From NCBI RefSeq assembly GCF_019207085.1, contig NZ_JAATOM010000025.1, positions 20,211 through 84,210 on the forward strand: 64,000 nt of DNA. The letters run 5' to 3'. Shown here piece by piece: positions 16,714 to 26,169 of the stretch. The DNA is from Variovorax sp. dw_308 (GTDB lineage: Bacteria; Pseudomonadota; Gammaproteobacteria; Burkholderiales; Burkholderiaceae_C). The first letter of the stretch is position 1. Every line of letters begins with the position of its first letter. Below the pieces are notes generated by a model. That model saw only the letters and a program-made list of their open reading frames with translations. It was not told where the DNA came from and did not search any database. The position numbers and the translations under genes were made by a program.

Positions 16714-18329
16714 GCGCGCTCGCCAACGCTGGGAAGCCCGGAGCCGCCGACCTGGTCGCCGGCCTGTCGATCGCAGGCCTGCTGTTGCCGGAGGCGGTGG
16801 CCTACTCAAGCATTGCGGGACTGCCGCCACAAGCGGGCGTGATGGCGCTTTTCGCGGGCCTGCTCGTGTACGGACTGCTGGGCAGCAGCCGCTTCGCCAT
16901 CGTTTCCGCCACATCGTCGTCGGCTGCCGTGCTCGCCGCCGCGACGGCCTCGCTCACCGGGGCAGATCCGGCGACGCGGCTGGCGCTTGGTGCGGGCATC
17001 GTGCTGCTGGCGGGCGTGTTCTTCATCGCAGCCGGGCTGCTGCGACTGGGCGCCGTTTCGAGCCTGATCGCCAAGCCGGTGCTGCGCGGCTTCGCACTGG
17101 GGTTGGCGATGACCATCGTGCTCAAGCAGTTGCCCAAGGTGCTCGCCGTTCCAACTGCCCACGGCGACTTCTTTCGGCTGGCCGGGGACCTGGCTGCGAG
17201 CTGGCGGCAGTGGAACTGGGCGGGGGCGGTCATGGCGCTGCTGGCCTTGACGCTGCTTCGCGCACTCGGGCGATGGCGGGCCGTGCCGGCCGCGCTCCTG
17301 GTGATCGCGGCGGGCATCGCCTTCGATGTCAGCGGCCAGAGCCACACCTGGGGCATCGCCGCGGTCGGTCCCTTCAGCATCGACTTCAGCCACCCGGGCC
17401 TGCCGTCGCTCGCTGCAGAGCAATGGGTCAAGCTTGGTGAACTTGCGTTTGCCGTGGCGCTCATCCTCTATGCGGAGTCCTATGGATCGATTCGCACCTT
17501 TGCGCTGCGCCACGGGGATGAAGTTTCCGCCAACCGCGACCTGTTGGCCCTTGGCGCGGCGAACCTTGCCTCGGGCCTGTTCCGGGGAATGCCGGTGGGT
17601 GCTGGCTACTCGGCCACATCTGCCAACGAAGCCGCGGGCGCGCAGAGTCGCGCCGCCGGGCTGGCGGCTGGCGCAACGGTATTGGTGGCGGTACTGACAT
17701 TGTTGCCCTGGATTGCACATACGCCGGAGCCGATCCTGGCGGCCATCGTCATCCATGCTGTCGCTCACACCCTGAGTCCTGCCGCGCTGCGTCCCTACTT
17801 CCACTGGAAGCGTGACCGCCTCACTGCCCTCGTGGCGGTTGCGGCGGTGCTGCTGTTCGGCGTGCTGGACGGGCTGCTGGTGGCGATTGGCGTCAGCCTG
17901 GCAATGTTGCTGCACGGCTTCGCGCGCACCAGCGTGAGCTGGCTCGGGCGCCTTGGCGACGGTCACGACTATGTTGACATGGCACGCCACCCTGACGCCA
18001 TCGCGCCGACCGATGGCTTGATCGCACGCCCCGAGGTGCCGCTGTTCTTCGGCAACGCTGACGCGGTGTTTGCCGCCATCCGCCAACGTGCCGCCGGGCA
18101 AGTCGGTACAAGGCGGATCGTGCTGAGCCTGGAAGAGTCACCCGACCTCGACGGCACGAGCATCGAGGCGCTTTGCGAATTCGCGATCTGGGTTCGCGCG
18201 CGCGGCATGCAACTCAAGCTCGCGCGCGTCAAGGACGCCGTGCGCGATGTTCTCGACCGCGTGCACTCACCGGACCTCGCAGCGGATACGTATGCGGCGT
18301 GGAGCGTGGATGACGCGATGCAGTCGTAG
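16710..18329 (+). CDS. SulP-family anion transporter with STAS domain
   Basis: The product (539 residues from TTG 16710) is a SulP-type anion transporter. Its first membrane segment reads LVAGLSIAGLLLPEAVAYS, close to the SulP signature, with about 10-12 further membrane spans and GYSATSANEAAGAQSRAAG in the core. A cytoplasmic STAS domain occupies about residues 430-530 (RRIVLSLEESPDLDGTSIEAL). Substrate could be sulfate, bicarbonate or another anion. The TTG overlaps the previous stop (TTGA); a GTG at 16656 would add 18 non-conserved residues. Confidence 0.85.
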   Translation: MSALANAGKPGAADLVAGLSIAGLLLPEAVAYSSIAGLPPQAGVMALFAGLLVYGLLGSSRFAIVSATSSSAAVLAAATASLTGADPATRLALGAGIVLLAGVFFIAAGLLRLGAVSSLIAKPVLRGFALGLAMTIVLKQLPKVLAVPTAHGDFFRLAGDLAASWRQWNWAGAVMALLALTLLRALGRWRAVPAALLVIAAGIAFDVSGQSHTWGIAAVGPFSIDFSHPGLPSLAAEQWVKLGELAFAVALILYAESYGSIRTFALRHGDEVSANRDLLALGAANLASGLFRGMPVGAGYSATSANEAAGAQSRAAGLAAGATVLVAVLTLLPWIAHTPEPILAAIVIHAVAHTLSPAALRPYFHWKRDRLTALVAVAAVLLFGVLDGLLVAIGVSLAMLLHGFARTSVSWLGRLGDGHDYVDMARHPDAIAPTDGLIARPEVPLFFGNADAVFAAIRQRAAGQVGTRRIVLSLEESPDLDGTSIEALCEFAIWVRARGMQLKLARVKDAVRDVLDRVHSPDLAADTYAAWSVDDAMQS

Positions 18330-18549
18330 AGTCTGACTCGGTGCATCGATCGCCGATCAGTGCTGCGCTGGGAAGATGTGCTGACGGATCGTTGGAGTGC
18401 GACCATGTTCTGCAGCGTGTGCCCAAGCTAGCGCAGCCCGGGTGCTCTGTCCATCGTCCGCGGTCGTCTTGGCGCATGGCGGGTCATTTCTCGAAGCTGG
18501 CCAAGTGCAGCGCGCCCGAAATGCAACGTTTTGCGGGCAGCTGTCGCGC

Positions 18550-19455
18550 TCAGCGAGACAGCGCCGGCAACGCCTCTTCCAGCGTTGCCACGAAGTCGGC
18601 CATGGCGTCGCTGTCGCGCGCACCGCGCTTGCTGATGCGAAAGAAATCCATGCTGACCTTCGGCTTCAACAGCACATCGGTCTGCACGCGGTGGCGCCGG
18701 CATGCGGCGGTCGCGAAGGTCGGCATGATCGCCGTGCCGAAGCCGGCCTCGACCATCGAGATCAGCGTGCCGAGGAAGTTGAAGGACTGGCGCTGCGCGT
18801 CCGCGCGGCCAATCGTGCCGAGGTGCACGTCGATCACCTTCTGGATCGGATTGCCCGGCGGCAAGCCCAGGAGTTCGACCGACCGCAGCGCGGTCCATGG
18901 CGCCGTGCCCGTCGCCGCCTGCACCTCTTGCGAAGCCGAAGGCGCAACCCGCATCAGGTGAAAGCGCCCTATCGGCCTGCGCTCCAGGCCCGAAGCGGCC
19001 TTGAAGAAGAAGCCGAGCCCGAGATCGGCCTCGCCGCTCGCAACCATCGCCTCGACATCGCGCAGGTCGGCATCGAAGAGCCGCAGGCTCACGGTCGGAT
19101 GGCTCAGCCGGAAATCGCGGAACACCTGGGGCAGCAGATGGGACGACACCAACGGTGTCGCGGCGATGCGCAGGGTCTGGCGTGCCTCCTTGCCCTCGAC
19201 GCCGAGCCGGGAGGTGACATCGTCCAGATCGGTCAGCACGCGCTCGACCACAGGCAGCAGGCGCTGGCCCGCGGCGGTGAGGCCGACCATGCGGGTGGTC
19301 CTGTCGAACAGGCGGCAGCCCAGCATGCGTTCCATTTCACGGACCAGCGTGCTCAGGCCGGCCTGGGTCATGTGGGCCTGCTCGGCGGCGCGTGTGAAGT
19401 TTCCGATGCGCGCGACATGCAGGAAGGCACGCATCTGGCGGACGGACAGATTCAT
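18550..19455 (-). CDS. LysR-family transcriptional regulator
   Basis: A 301-residue LysR regulator. The N-terminal helix-turn-helix is RQMRAFLHVARIGNFTRAA with MTQAGLSTLVREME, followed by a PBP2 effector domain. It is divergent from the seven-gene catabolic operon starting at 19560, separated by 104 AT-rich bases, so it most likely controls that operon in response to its substrate or an intermediate. Gene arrangement is the only evidence for the target. Confidence 0.88.
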   Translation of the reverse strand: MNLSVRQMRAFLHVARIGNFTRAAEQAHMTQAGLSTLVREMERMLGCRLFDRTTRMVGLTAAGQRLLPVVERVLTDLDDVTSRLGVEGKEARQTLRIAATPLVSSHLLPQVFRDFRLSHPTVSLRLFDADLRDVEAMVASGEADLGLGFFFKAASGLERRPIGRFHLMRVAPSASQEVQAATGTAPWTALRSVELLGLPPGNPIQKVIDVHLGTIGRADAQRQSFNFLGTLISMVEAGFGTAIMPTFATAACRRHRVQTDVLLKPKVSMDFFRISKRGARDSDAMADFVATLEEALPALSR

Positions 19456-19466
19456 ACCCTTTCATT

Positions 19467-19476
19467 ATGAATTCAT
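19467..19476. promoter_or_regulatory. operator-like palindrome ahead of catabolic operon
   Basis: ATGAATTCAT is a perfect palindrome 12 bases from the LysR start, in an AT-rich gap. A related half, ACGAATTC, occurs at 19503-19510. Two related sites at this spacing fit a LysR tetramer binding region covering both promoters. Confidence 0.4.
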
Positions 19477-19559
19477 CAGACATCTAAATTTCTCAAATGG
19501 TTACGAATTCACTCTAATGCCGGATCACCCGCAGACAAGCTGAAGACACACCCGCAGAC

Positions 19560-20819
19560 ATGAGCCCATCCACTGACGTCATCGTGCTGGGCGCCGGCAT
19601 CGGCGGCCTGACGCTTGCGCTGAGCCTGCACCAGGCCGGTATCGGCTGCCGCGTCTACGAGGCGGTGCCAGAGCTCAAGCCGCTCGGCGTCGGCATCAAC
19701 CTGCTTCCCCACGCCGCGCGGGAATTGTGGGAACTGGGGCTGCAGGCCGAACTCGACGCGGTCGGCGTGCGCACCCGCGAATCCGTGTTTTTCAACGCCC
19801 ACGGACAACTGGTGTTCCGTGAAGCGGCCGGCATCGACGCTGGCTACGACTGGCCCCAGTACTCGATCCATCGGGGCGACCTGCATGCCCTGCTGCTGGC
19901 GGCCACGCTCGAACGCCTGGGTCCTCGCAGCGTCGCCTGCGGCCATCGCTGCATCGGCGTCGACCAGGATGCCGACGGCATCACAGCGCATTTCAGCGCG
20001 CCGGACGGTTCCCGAATTTCCACCGTGCGCGGCGCCGTCGCAGTGGGTTGCGACGGCATCCATTCGGCGCTGCGCCGGCAACTCTATCCGGCTGAAGGCG
20101 CGCCGCGATATTCCGGCGTCAACATGTGGCGCGGCACGGCCAGGCACAAGCCTTTCCTGTCGGGGGCGAGCATGGTGCGCGCGGGCTGGCTCGACCTCGG
20201 CAAGATGGTCATCTATCCGATCCGCAAGGATATCGATGACGCGGGAAATCAACTCGTCAATTGGGTCGCCGAAATCCGCGCGCCGCGGCCGGCGCAGCAG
20301 GACTGGAGCCGTCCTGGTCGTCTCGATGACTTCCTGCCCGCCTTCGAGAACTGGCATTTCGACTGGCTCGACGTGCCCGCGCTGATCCGCTCGTCCGATG
20401 CCATCCTCGAATACCCGATGGTGGACCAGGATCCATTGCCCCGGTGGACGCACGGGCGGCTCACCTTGCTCGGCGACGCGGCGCACCCCATGGTGCCGCG
20501 CGGCTCCAATGGTGCCGGGCAGGCCATCATCGATGCGCGAGTGCTGGCCGGCGCTTTGCGCAGGGAAGGCGTGGGCGCGAACGCGATGGAGGCCTATGAC
20601 GCAGCCCGCGTCAAGGCGACCACCGCGGTCGTGCTGACCAATCGCAGCAATCCGCCGGACGCCATCCTGCGCGAGGTCTACGAACGCTCCGGCGGCAAGC
20701 GCTTCGAGCGGCTCGAGGAGATCGTCAGCCAGGCGGAACTGCAGGCCATCTCGGACAACTACAAGCGCGTCGCCGGCTACGACCCGACCCGTTTGAAAGC
20801 CCGCCCGTCCTTCATCTGA
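19560..20819 (+). CDS. FAD-dependent aromatic monooxygenase
   Basis: The 419-residue protein is a group A flavin monooxygenase (PF01494; salicylate hydroxylase/6-hydroxynicotinate 3-monooxygenase type). FAD-binding GAGIGG is near residue 12, the CDGIHSALR motif is mid-protein, and GDAAHPMVPRGSNGAGQA is the second FAD motif. Such enzymes hydroxylate aromatic rings using NAD(P)H and O2, often with decarboxylation. It opens a same-strand operon with transport genes and an amidohydrolase, so it probably performs the first ring attack on the imported substrate. Confidence 0.85.
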   Translation: MSPSTDVIVLGAGIGGLTLALSLHQAGIGCRVYEAVPELKPLGVGINLLPHAARELWELGLQAELDAVGVRTRESVFFNAHGQLVFREAAGIDAGYDWPQYSIHRGDLHALLLAATLERLGPRSVACGHRCIGVDQDADGITAHFSAPDGSRISTVRGAVAVGCDGIHSALRRQLYPAEGAPRYSGVNMWRGTARHKPFLSGASMVRAGWLDLGKMVIYPIRKDIDDAGNQLVNWVAEIRAPRPAQQDWSRPGRLDDFLPAFENWHFDWLDVPALIRSSDAILEYPMVDQDPLPRWTHGRLTLLGDAAHPMVPRGSNGAGQAIIDARVLAGALRREGVGANAMEAYDAARVKATTAVVLTNRSNPPDAILREVYERSGGKRFERLEEIVSQAELQAISDNYKRVAGYDPTRLKARPSFI

Positions 20820-20838
20820 AGCACCGGAAGGAACCGAC

Positions 20839-21804
20839 ATGCAACGACATCTCTTCCGATTCCTCGCGGCCCTGCTCCTGTGGGCTGGCGCAGCGACTGC
20901 GCAAGCCTGGCCCGAGCAATCGATCACTTTGGTCGTCCCCTATACCCCCGGCACCGGCATCGACCTCGTCGCGCGCGAGTTGTCGGCGCGCCTGCCGGCC
21001 GCGCTCGGGCAGCCGGTGATCGTCGAGAACGTTGCCGGCGCCAGCGGCAACATCGGCAGCGAGAAGGTCGCGCGTGCCAAGCCCGATGGCTACACACTGC
21101 TGGTGCAGGTCAATACGCTTGTCATGAACCGCAGCCTCTACAAGTCGCTGGCCTACGATCCGGTGACGGACTTCGCACCGGTTTCGCAGACCTCCTGGGG
21201 CACGCTGCTGCTGGTTACCAACCCGAACGTGCAGAAGACGACCACGGTGGGCCAGATGGTCGCGGCCGCCAAGGCAGCGCCAGGCAAGCTCAGCTATGCC
21301 ACGCCGGGGGTCGGCACGCCACACCACCTGTCGATGGCACTGTTGCTGCAGAGCACCGGCGCCGACATGCTGCATGTTCCGTACAAAGGCACGGCGGGCG
21401 CGGTAACGGATCTGTTGGGCGGGCGCATCGACTACATGTTCCTGCCGGTTCACGTCGCGCTTCAGCAGATCCAGGCCGGCAGGCTGGTGGCGATCGCGAC
21501 GGGCAGCGACAAGCGCGTGCCGCAGTTGCCCAACGTGCCGACGTTGGCCGAGGCCGGCGTGAAGATCGGCAACCTCGACATGTGGTACGGCGTGCTGGCG
21601 CCCAAGGGAACGGCGCCGGCTGTCATCGAGCGGCTCAACGCGGAGATCGGCAAAGTGCTCGCACTACCGCAGGTGGCGACCGCTTTCGAGGCGCAGGGCA
21701 TGGTGCCGGCCACCTCGACGCCCGCGGCATTCGGTGAGCTGATCGACAAGGATGCCAAGCGCTGGGCCGACGTGGTGAAGCGCGGTGGCATCTCTGCGGA
21801 ATGA
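20839..21804 (+). CDS. TctC/Bug-family periplasmic binding protein
   Basis: The 321-residue protein has a signal peptide ending near AQA and all Bug-family segments: WPEQSITLVVPYTPGTGID, VENVAGASGNIG, YATPGVGTPHH, VPYKGTAGAVTDLLGG, then a C-terminal FGELIDKDAKRWADVVK. Bug proteins bind carboxylates and aromatic acids. No TctA/TctB membrane genes are adjacent, which is common in Burkholderiales. It follows the monooxygenase by 19 bases, so it may sense or capture the same substrate as the Aap transporter downstream. Confidence 0.88.
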   Translation: MQRHLFRFLAALLLWAGAATAQAWPEQSITLVVPYTPGTGIDLVARELSARLPAALGQPVIVENVAGASGNIGSEKVARAKPDGYTLLVQVNTLVMNRSLYKSLAYDPVTDFAPVSQTSWGTLLLVTNPNVQKTTTVGQMVAAAKAAPGKLSYATPGVGTPHHLSMALLLQSTGADMLHVPYKGTAGAVTDLLGGRIDYMFLPVHVALQQIQAGRLVAIATGSDKRVPQLPNVPTLAEAGVKIGNLDMWYGVLAPKGTAPAVIERLNAEIGKVLALPQVATAFEAQGMVPATSTPAAFGELIDKDAKRWADVVKRGGISAE

Positions 21805-21946
21805 TGAATCGCACCCCGACAACGCGGTGGGGCACTGCCGCTACACTGCCGCCGCTGGCGAGCGGCAGCCCCCGGGCAACTCGCCAGATCACCTCGGGAC
21901 CGCCGACGGGCGGTCCCATCACAACAAGACCAGCAAGAGACAAGCA

Positions 21947-22981
21947 ATGAAGATCCAAGGCGTCAACTCAATCTCGATCCGTCCCCTCGTCGTGGGGTTC
22001 GCCGCGTGCGCGGCGCTGGCCGGTGCGGCGCGGGCCGACGTGCTCGACGAGGTCAAGGCTCATGGCGTGGTCAAGTGCGGCGTGACGCTGGCCGCGCCCG
22101 GCTTTTCGGCCGAGGACAACGCGGGCAAGCGCCAGGGTTTCGACATCGACACCTGCAAGGCAATCGCCGCCGCAGCGCTCGGCGACGCGAGCAAGATCCA
22201 GCTCGTGCCGATGGACCTGAAGACCGCTTTTGCCGGCTTGCCCACCGGCGCCGTCGACGTGCTGACGCACCGCTTCACCTGGACCCAGAGCCGCGACGTG
22301 AGCGGCATGAAGTTCGCCAAGGTGATGTTCTTCGACGGCCAGGGCTTCGCCGTCACCGTCAAGTCGAAGGCCAGCAAGCTCGCCGACCTGAACAACGCCA
22401 CCATCTGCACCGCCCAGGGCAGCACCTCGGAACTGATCGTGGCGGACTACTTCCGGTCGCACAACCTCAAGTACAAGATCGTGACCTTCGCCTCGCAGGA
22501 ACAGGCTTGGGATGCCTTCGTGGGCAAGCGCTGCGACGCCGCCATCAACGACCGTTCCGGGCTGGCGGCGCGGCTGGCGGCCCTGCCCAACCGGGATGAA
22601 TTCAAGGTGCTGGCCGAGACCGTTTCCAACGAGCCGATCGGCCCCATCGTCGCGCAGGGCCAGCCGCGCTGGGAGGCGGTCGTGCGCTTCACGCTCAACG
22701 CGCTGGTGGCCGCCGAGGAGCAAGGCATCACGCAGGCCAACGTCGATGCGCAGCGCAGCTCGCAGAGTCCCGATGCGCAGCGACTGCTGGGCGTGACGGG
22801 CGACTTCGGCGCGAAGATGGGCCTGTCCGCCGACTGGGCCTACCAGGCTATCAAGGCCGTAGGCAACTATGGCGAGATCTGGGACCGCAACGTCGGACCG
22901 AAGACGCCGCTGCGGCTTGATCGGGGACGCAATGCGCTGGTCGCGAACGGCGGTCTCATGATGGCGATCCCGGTCCGCTGA
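21947..22981 (+). CDS. aapJ: general L-amino acid ABC transporter binding protein AapJ
   Basis: The 344-residue periplasmic protein carries a signal peptide (cleavage near ARA) and AapJ-type segments: VVKCGVTLAAPGFSAEDN, GFDIDTCKAIAAA, TICTAQGSTSELIVADYF and YGEIWDRNVG. It begins the AapJQMP transporter set, which in rhizobia imports a wide range of L-amino acids. The start at 21947 gives a standard signal peptide; the frame is open upstream to 21785 without coding character. Here the ligand may be the catabolic substrate rather than general amino acids. Confidence 0.85.
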   Translation: MKIQGVNSISIRPLVVGFAACAALAGAARADVLDEVKAHGVVKCGVTLAAPGFSAEDNAGKRQGFDIDTCKAIAAAALGDASKIQLVPMDLKTAFAGLPTGAVDVLTHRFTWTQSRDVSGMKFAKVMFFDGQGFAVTVKSKASKLADLNNATICTAQGSTSELIVADYFRSHNLKYKIVTFASQEQAWDAFVGKRCDAAINDRSGLAARLAALPNRDEFKVLAETVSNEPIGPIVAQGQPRWEAVVRFTLNALVAAEEQGITQANVDAQRSSQSPDAQRLLGVTGDFGAKMGLSADWAYQAIKAVGNYGEIWDRNVGPKTPLRLDRGRNALVANGGLMMAIPVR

Positions 22982-23008
22982 CCCCCTGGAGCCAGAGCGC
23001 TTGACCGC

Positions 23009-24175
23009 ATGACGGTACGCCCGCGCGCGAGCCTGGCTCGCGCCTTCTCGACCGATCGCCTGCCGGGCTACGTTGGCCAATTGCTGCTGCTGGCCGTGGT
23101 GGCCTGGCTTCTGCGGCACGGCATCTCGAACTTCATCGGCAACGCGCGTTCGCTCGGCGTGTCGATGGGCTTCGGCTTCCTCAGGAGCGAGGCCGGCTTC
23201 GAGATTGCGCAGGCGATGATTCCCTTCGGTCCTGCTTCCAGCTACCGGGATGCGATCGTCGTTGCCACGCTCAACTCGCTGCTGGTGATCGCGGTGGGCA
23301 GCCTGCTCGCCACCCTGATCGCACTGTGTGTTGCCTTCGGGCGGCTGAGTGCGCATCCATTGATCCGCGGCGCCTCGACGCTCTATGTCGAGGTGTTTCG
23401 CAACATCCCGATGCTGCTGCAAATCTTCTTCTGGTACTTCTCCGCGTTGGCGCTGTTGCCGGGCGTGGCGGAGAGCCTGGCGTTCGGCGCGATCCTGCTG
23501 AACAACCGGGGCCTCTTCCTGCCTCGGCTGCTGATGACGCCAACCGCCGCATGGGCCTCGGGCGCGGCGTTGCTCGTATTCATTGCGTTGTTCCACGCAG
23601 TGCGCGCCGGGCTTCGCGAGCGCGCCGGGCCGCGTGTCCTCGCCGGCTGTGCCGTCGCGCTGGCGGCGCTGTGCCTCGCGCCGCTGGCACTCATGCACGG
23701 GCAATTCGGGCTCGACCGTCCGGCTGCGGAAGGCTTCAACGTGGGCGGCGGTTTCGTGCTGCTGCCGGAGCTGATCGCGCTGACCCTGGGCCTGTCGATC
23801 TACAACGGTGCCTTCCTGGCCGAGATCTTTCGCGCGGGCATCCTGTCGGTGCCGCGCGGCCAAGCCGAGGCGGCCGCCACCGTCGGCCTGACCGGCGCGC
23901 GCGCCGCCCTTCTGGTGACGTTGCCGCAGGCCCTGCGCCTGGCGCTGCCCCCGGCGGCGGGGCAGTACCAGACACTGGCCAAGGCCTCTTCGCTGGCCGC
24001 CGCGATCGGCTACCCGGACATCATGCAGATCGTGGGCGGCACGGTGCTGAGCCAGACCGGCCAGGCGCTGGAGGCGATGGCGCTCGTCGTCGTCCTGTAT
24101 GCGGCCATCAATCTCGTGATCGCGCTCCTGGTGAACGTCGCCAACCGGCGACTGCTGAAAGCCGAGCGCCGTTGA
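23009..24175 (+). CDS. aapQ: amino-acid ABC transporter permease AapQ
   Basis: The 388-residue inner-membrane permease has an N-terminal membrane segment, the conserved FRNIPMLLQIFFWYFSA after TLYVEVF, and an EAA loop (PRGQAEAAATVGLTGARA) that contacts the ATPase. Length matches AapQ, which is longer than simple HisQ permeases owing to an inserted periplasmic region. It follows aapJ by 27 bases and is one base from aapM. Confidence 0.85.
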   Translation: MTVRPRASLARAFSTDRLPGYVGQLLLLAVVAWLLRHGISNFIGNARSLGVSMGFGFLRSEAGFEIAQAMIPFGPASSYRDAIVVATLNSLLVIAVGSLLATLIALCVAFGRLSAHPLIRGASTLYVEVFRNIPMLLQIFFWYFSALALLPGVAESLAFGAILLNNRGLFLPRLLMTPTAAWASGAALLVFIALFHAVRAGLRERAGPRVLAGCAVALAALCLAPLALMHGQFGLDRPAAEGFNVGGGFVLLPELIALTLGLSIYNGAFLAEIFRAGILSVPRGQAEAAATVGLTGARAALLVTLPQALRLALPPAAGQYQTLAKASSLAAAIGYPDIMQIVGGTVLSQTGQALEAMALVVVLYAAINLVIALLVNVANRRLLKAERR

Positions 24176-24176
24176 G

Positions 24177-25331
24177 ATGAGCCCGACTGCCGCGCCGACG
24201 ACCCATGCTGCGCTGACGCGCGCAGGCTTGCCCGCCAACCGTTACGTGCGTCCATCCCTGGTCGATGCGCGCCCAGCGCCGGTCGTGACCGTCCCCGCGG
24301 TCACGCGCTGGCGCCGCGCATGGTTCTCCAGCCCGCAGATGACGCTGTTGCTCCTGCTGCTGGCTGTGCTCTTCATCCCGCTCGCATGGCGCTTCATCGA
24401 ATGGGCCGTGCTCAACGCCCACTGGCTCGGCAGTTCGAGCCAGGCCTGCCCCGACAAACAGGGCGCCTGCTGGGCCTTCGTCATTGCGCGCTGGAAGCCC
24501 TGGCTGGTGGGCGACTATCCTTCTGACCAGCTCTGGCGTCCGTGGGCCTGCTTCGCCGCCTTCGCGGTGTTCTGGACCTGGGTGATGCGGCGCCCGCACA
24601 GCGCCGACCTGCGCGGCGTGCTGTTCGGCTTCCTGCTGCTGCCGGCAGCCTTCTTCCTGCTGCTGCTCGGCGGTGGCTCGCTGCCTTTCGTGCCCCCGAC
24701 GCGCTGGGGCGGGCTGCTGCTGACGCTCGTGGCCACGCTCGCCACCTTCGCGACGGCGCTGCCGCTCGGCCTCGCGCTTGCGCTGGGCCGCCGCTCATCG
24801 CTGCCGGTGGTGCGCTGGCTGTGCACGGCCTTCGTCGAGGGCATGCGCTCGGTGCCGCTGCTGGTCGTCCTGTTCATCGCGGCCACGCTGCTGCCGATGT
24901 TCCTGCCCACGGGATGGAAGCCGGACCTGTTCATGCGCGCGCTGGCGGCCTTCACCCTCTTCAATGCCGCCATGGCCGCCGAGGTGTTTCGCGGTGGACT
25001 TCAACTCGTCGGCCGCGGCCAGATCGAGGCCGCCACCACCGTCGGGCTGGGCCGCACCGCGACACTGGCCCTGGTCGTGCTGCCGCAGGCCGTGCGCGCC
25101 GTGGTGCCAGCGCTGGTGAACATCATGATCGCGGTGATCAAGGAGACCACGCTGCTTTCGGTGATCGGTGTCAACGATTTCCTCGGCGCGGTGGAGAACG
25201 GCGCCAAATCGCCCGACTGGACCGGCGACTCCAACATCCTCACATCGGGCCACGTCTTCCTGGCCCTGGCCTACTTCCTGGTCTGTTATGGACTCTCGCA
25301 TTACAGCCGCCGCCTCGAGGGCAAGCGCTGA
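24177..25331 (+). CDS. aapM: amino-acid ABC transporter permease AapM
   Basis: The 384-residue permease pairs with AapQ. The variable N terminus precedes a first membrane helix (MTLLLLLLAVLFIPLAW). FVEGMRSVPLLVVLFIAATLLPMF is followed by the EAA loop VGRGQIEAATTVGLGRTA and the downstream VIKETTLLSVIGVNDFL. Both permeases are full length, so the transporter looks functional. Confidence 0.85.
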   Translation: MSPTAAPTTHAALTRAGLPANRYVRPSLVDARPAPVVTVPAVTRWRRAWFSSPQMTLLLLLLAVLFIPLAWRFIEWAVLNAHWLGSSSQACPDKQGACWAFVIARWKPWLVGDYPSDQLWRPWACFAAFAVFWTWVMRRPHSADLRGVLFGFLLLPAAFFLLLLGGGSLPFVPPTRWGGLLLTLVATLATFATALPLGLALALGRRSSLPVVRWLCTAFVEGMRSVPLLVVLFIAATLLPMFLPTGWKPDLFMRALAAFTLFNAAMAAEVFRGGLQLVGRGQIEAATTVGLGRTATLALVVLPQAVRAVVPALVNIMIAVIKETTLLSVIGVNDFLGAVENGAKSPDWTGDSNILTSGHVFLALAYFLVCYGLSHYSRRLEGKR

Positions 25332-25335
25332 TCGC

Positions 25336-26121
25336 ATGACACCCGCAATGACAACGACAGATTTCGGTGCGACGAGTCCGCCAATGGTGCGCATGGACGG
25401 CATCAACAAGTGGTACGGCGACTATCACGCGTTGCGCGACATCGACCTGCTGGTGGCTCCGGGCGAGCGCATCGTGGTCTGCGGCCCTTCCGGCTCAGGC
25501 AAGTCGACGCTGGTGCGCACCGTGAACCTGCTCGAGCCTTTCCAGCAAGGAAGGCTGCATGTCTGCGGCGTTGACGTCGGGGCCGATGCGATCACGCGCG
25601 CGGCCCGGCTGGCGCTGAACCGGCGCGTCGGCATGGTGTTCCAGCAGTTCAACCTGTTTCCCCACATGACCGCGCTGCAGAACCTGACCGTCGGGCCCGT
25701 GTGGGGCCACGGCGTGAGCCGCCGCGAAGCCCACGAGCGCGCGATGCACTACCTGGAGCGGGTCGGCCTGCTGGCCCACGCGCACAAGCATCCCGCGCAA
25801 CTCTCGGGCGGCCAGCAGCAACGCGTCGCGATCGCGCGCACCCTCTGCACGCAGCCGCAGGTCGTGCTGTTCGACGAGCCCACCGCATCGCTCGACCCCG
25901 AGATGGTCAACGAGGTGCTGCAGACCATGGAAGGCCTGGCCGGCGAAGGCATGACCATGATGATCGTCACGCACGAGATGGGCTTCGCGCGGCGCGTGGC
26001 GGACCGCATTGTCTTCATGGACCAGGGACAGATCATCGAGACCGCGGCGCCGGACGACTTCTTCGACAGGCCGCAGAGCCCCCGGCTCAAGGCTTTCCTC
26101 GGTCAGGTCCTGCCGCACTGA
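25336..26121 (+). CDS. aapP: amino-acid ABC transporter ATPase AapP
   Basis: The 261-residue ATPase has Walker A GPSGSGKS, the Q-loop (MVFQQFNLFPHM), signature LSGGQQQRVAIAR, Walker B VVLFDEPTASLDPE and the H-loop VTHEMGFARRVADRI, all intact. It powers the AapQM permease. The start at 25336 follows the aapM stop by four bases. Confidence 0.9.
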   Translation: MTPAMTTTDFGATSPPMVRMDGINKWYGDYHALRDIDLLVAPGERIVVCGPSGSGKSTLVRTVNLLEPFQQGRLHVCGVDVGADAITRAARLALNRRVGMVFQQFNLFPHMTALQNLTVGPVWGHGVSRREAHERAMHYLERVGLLAHAHKHPAQLSGGQQQRVAIARTLCTQPQVVLFDEPTASLDPEMVNEVLQTMEGLAGEGMTMMIVTHEMGFARRVADRIVFMDQGQIIETAAPDDFFDRPQSPRLKAFLGQVLPH

Positions 26122-26169
26122 ACAGCGCTTTCTTTTTTCTATTCCGACAACACACAGGAGACCCGGCTT

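Noticed and set aside
19499..19506. GGTTAC in the LysR/monooxygenase gap as a SigF-type site.
   Set aside because: The spacer is not followed by CGAAC; the sequence fits the AT-rich LysR operator region better.
21216..21230. A further GGTTAC (GTAACC on minus) inside the TctC gene.
   Set aside because: No (C/G)GAAC at the required distance and no minus-strand gene start nearby.
21968..24238. A 756-codon open frame on the minus strand across aapJ and aapQ.
   Set aside because: It mirrors genuine aap genes; composition is Arg/Gln/His-rich antisense noise typical of GC-rich DNA, with no domain.
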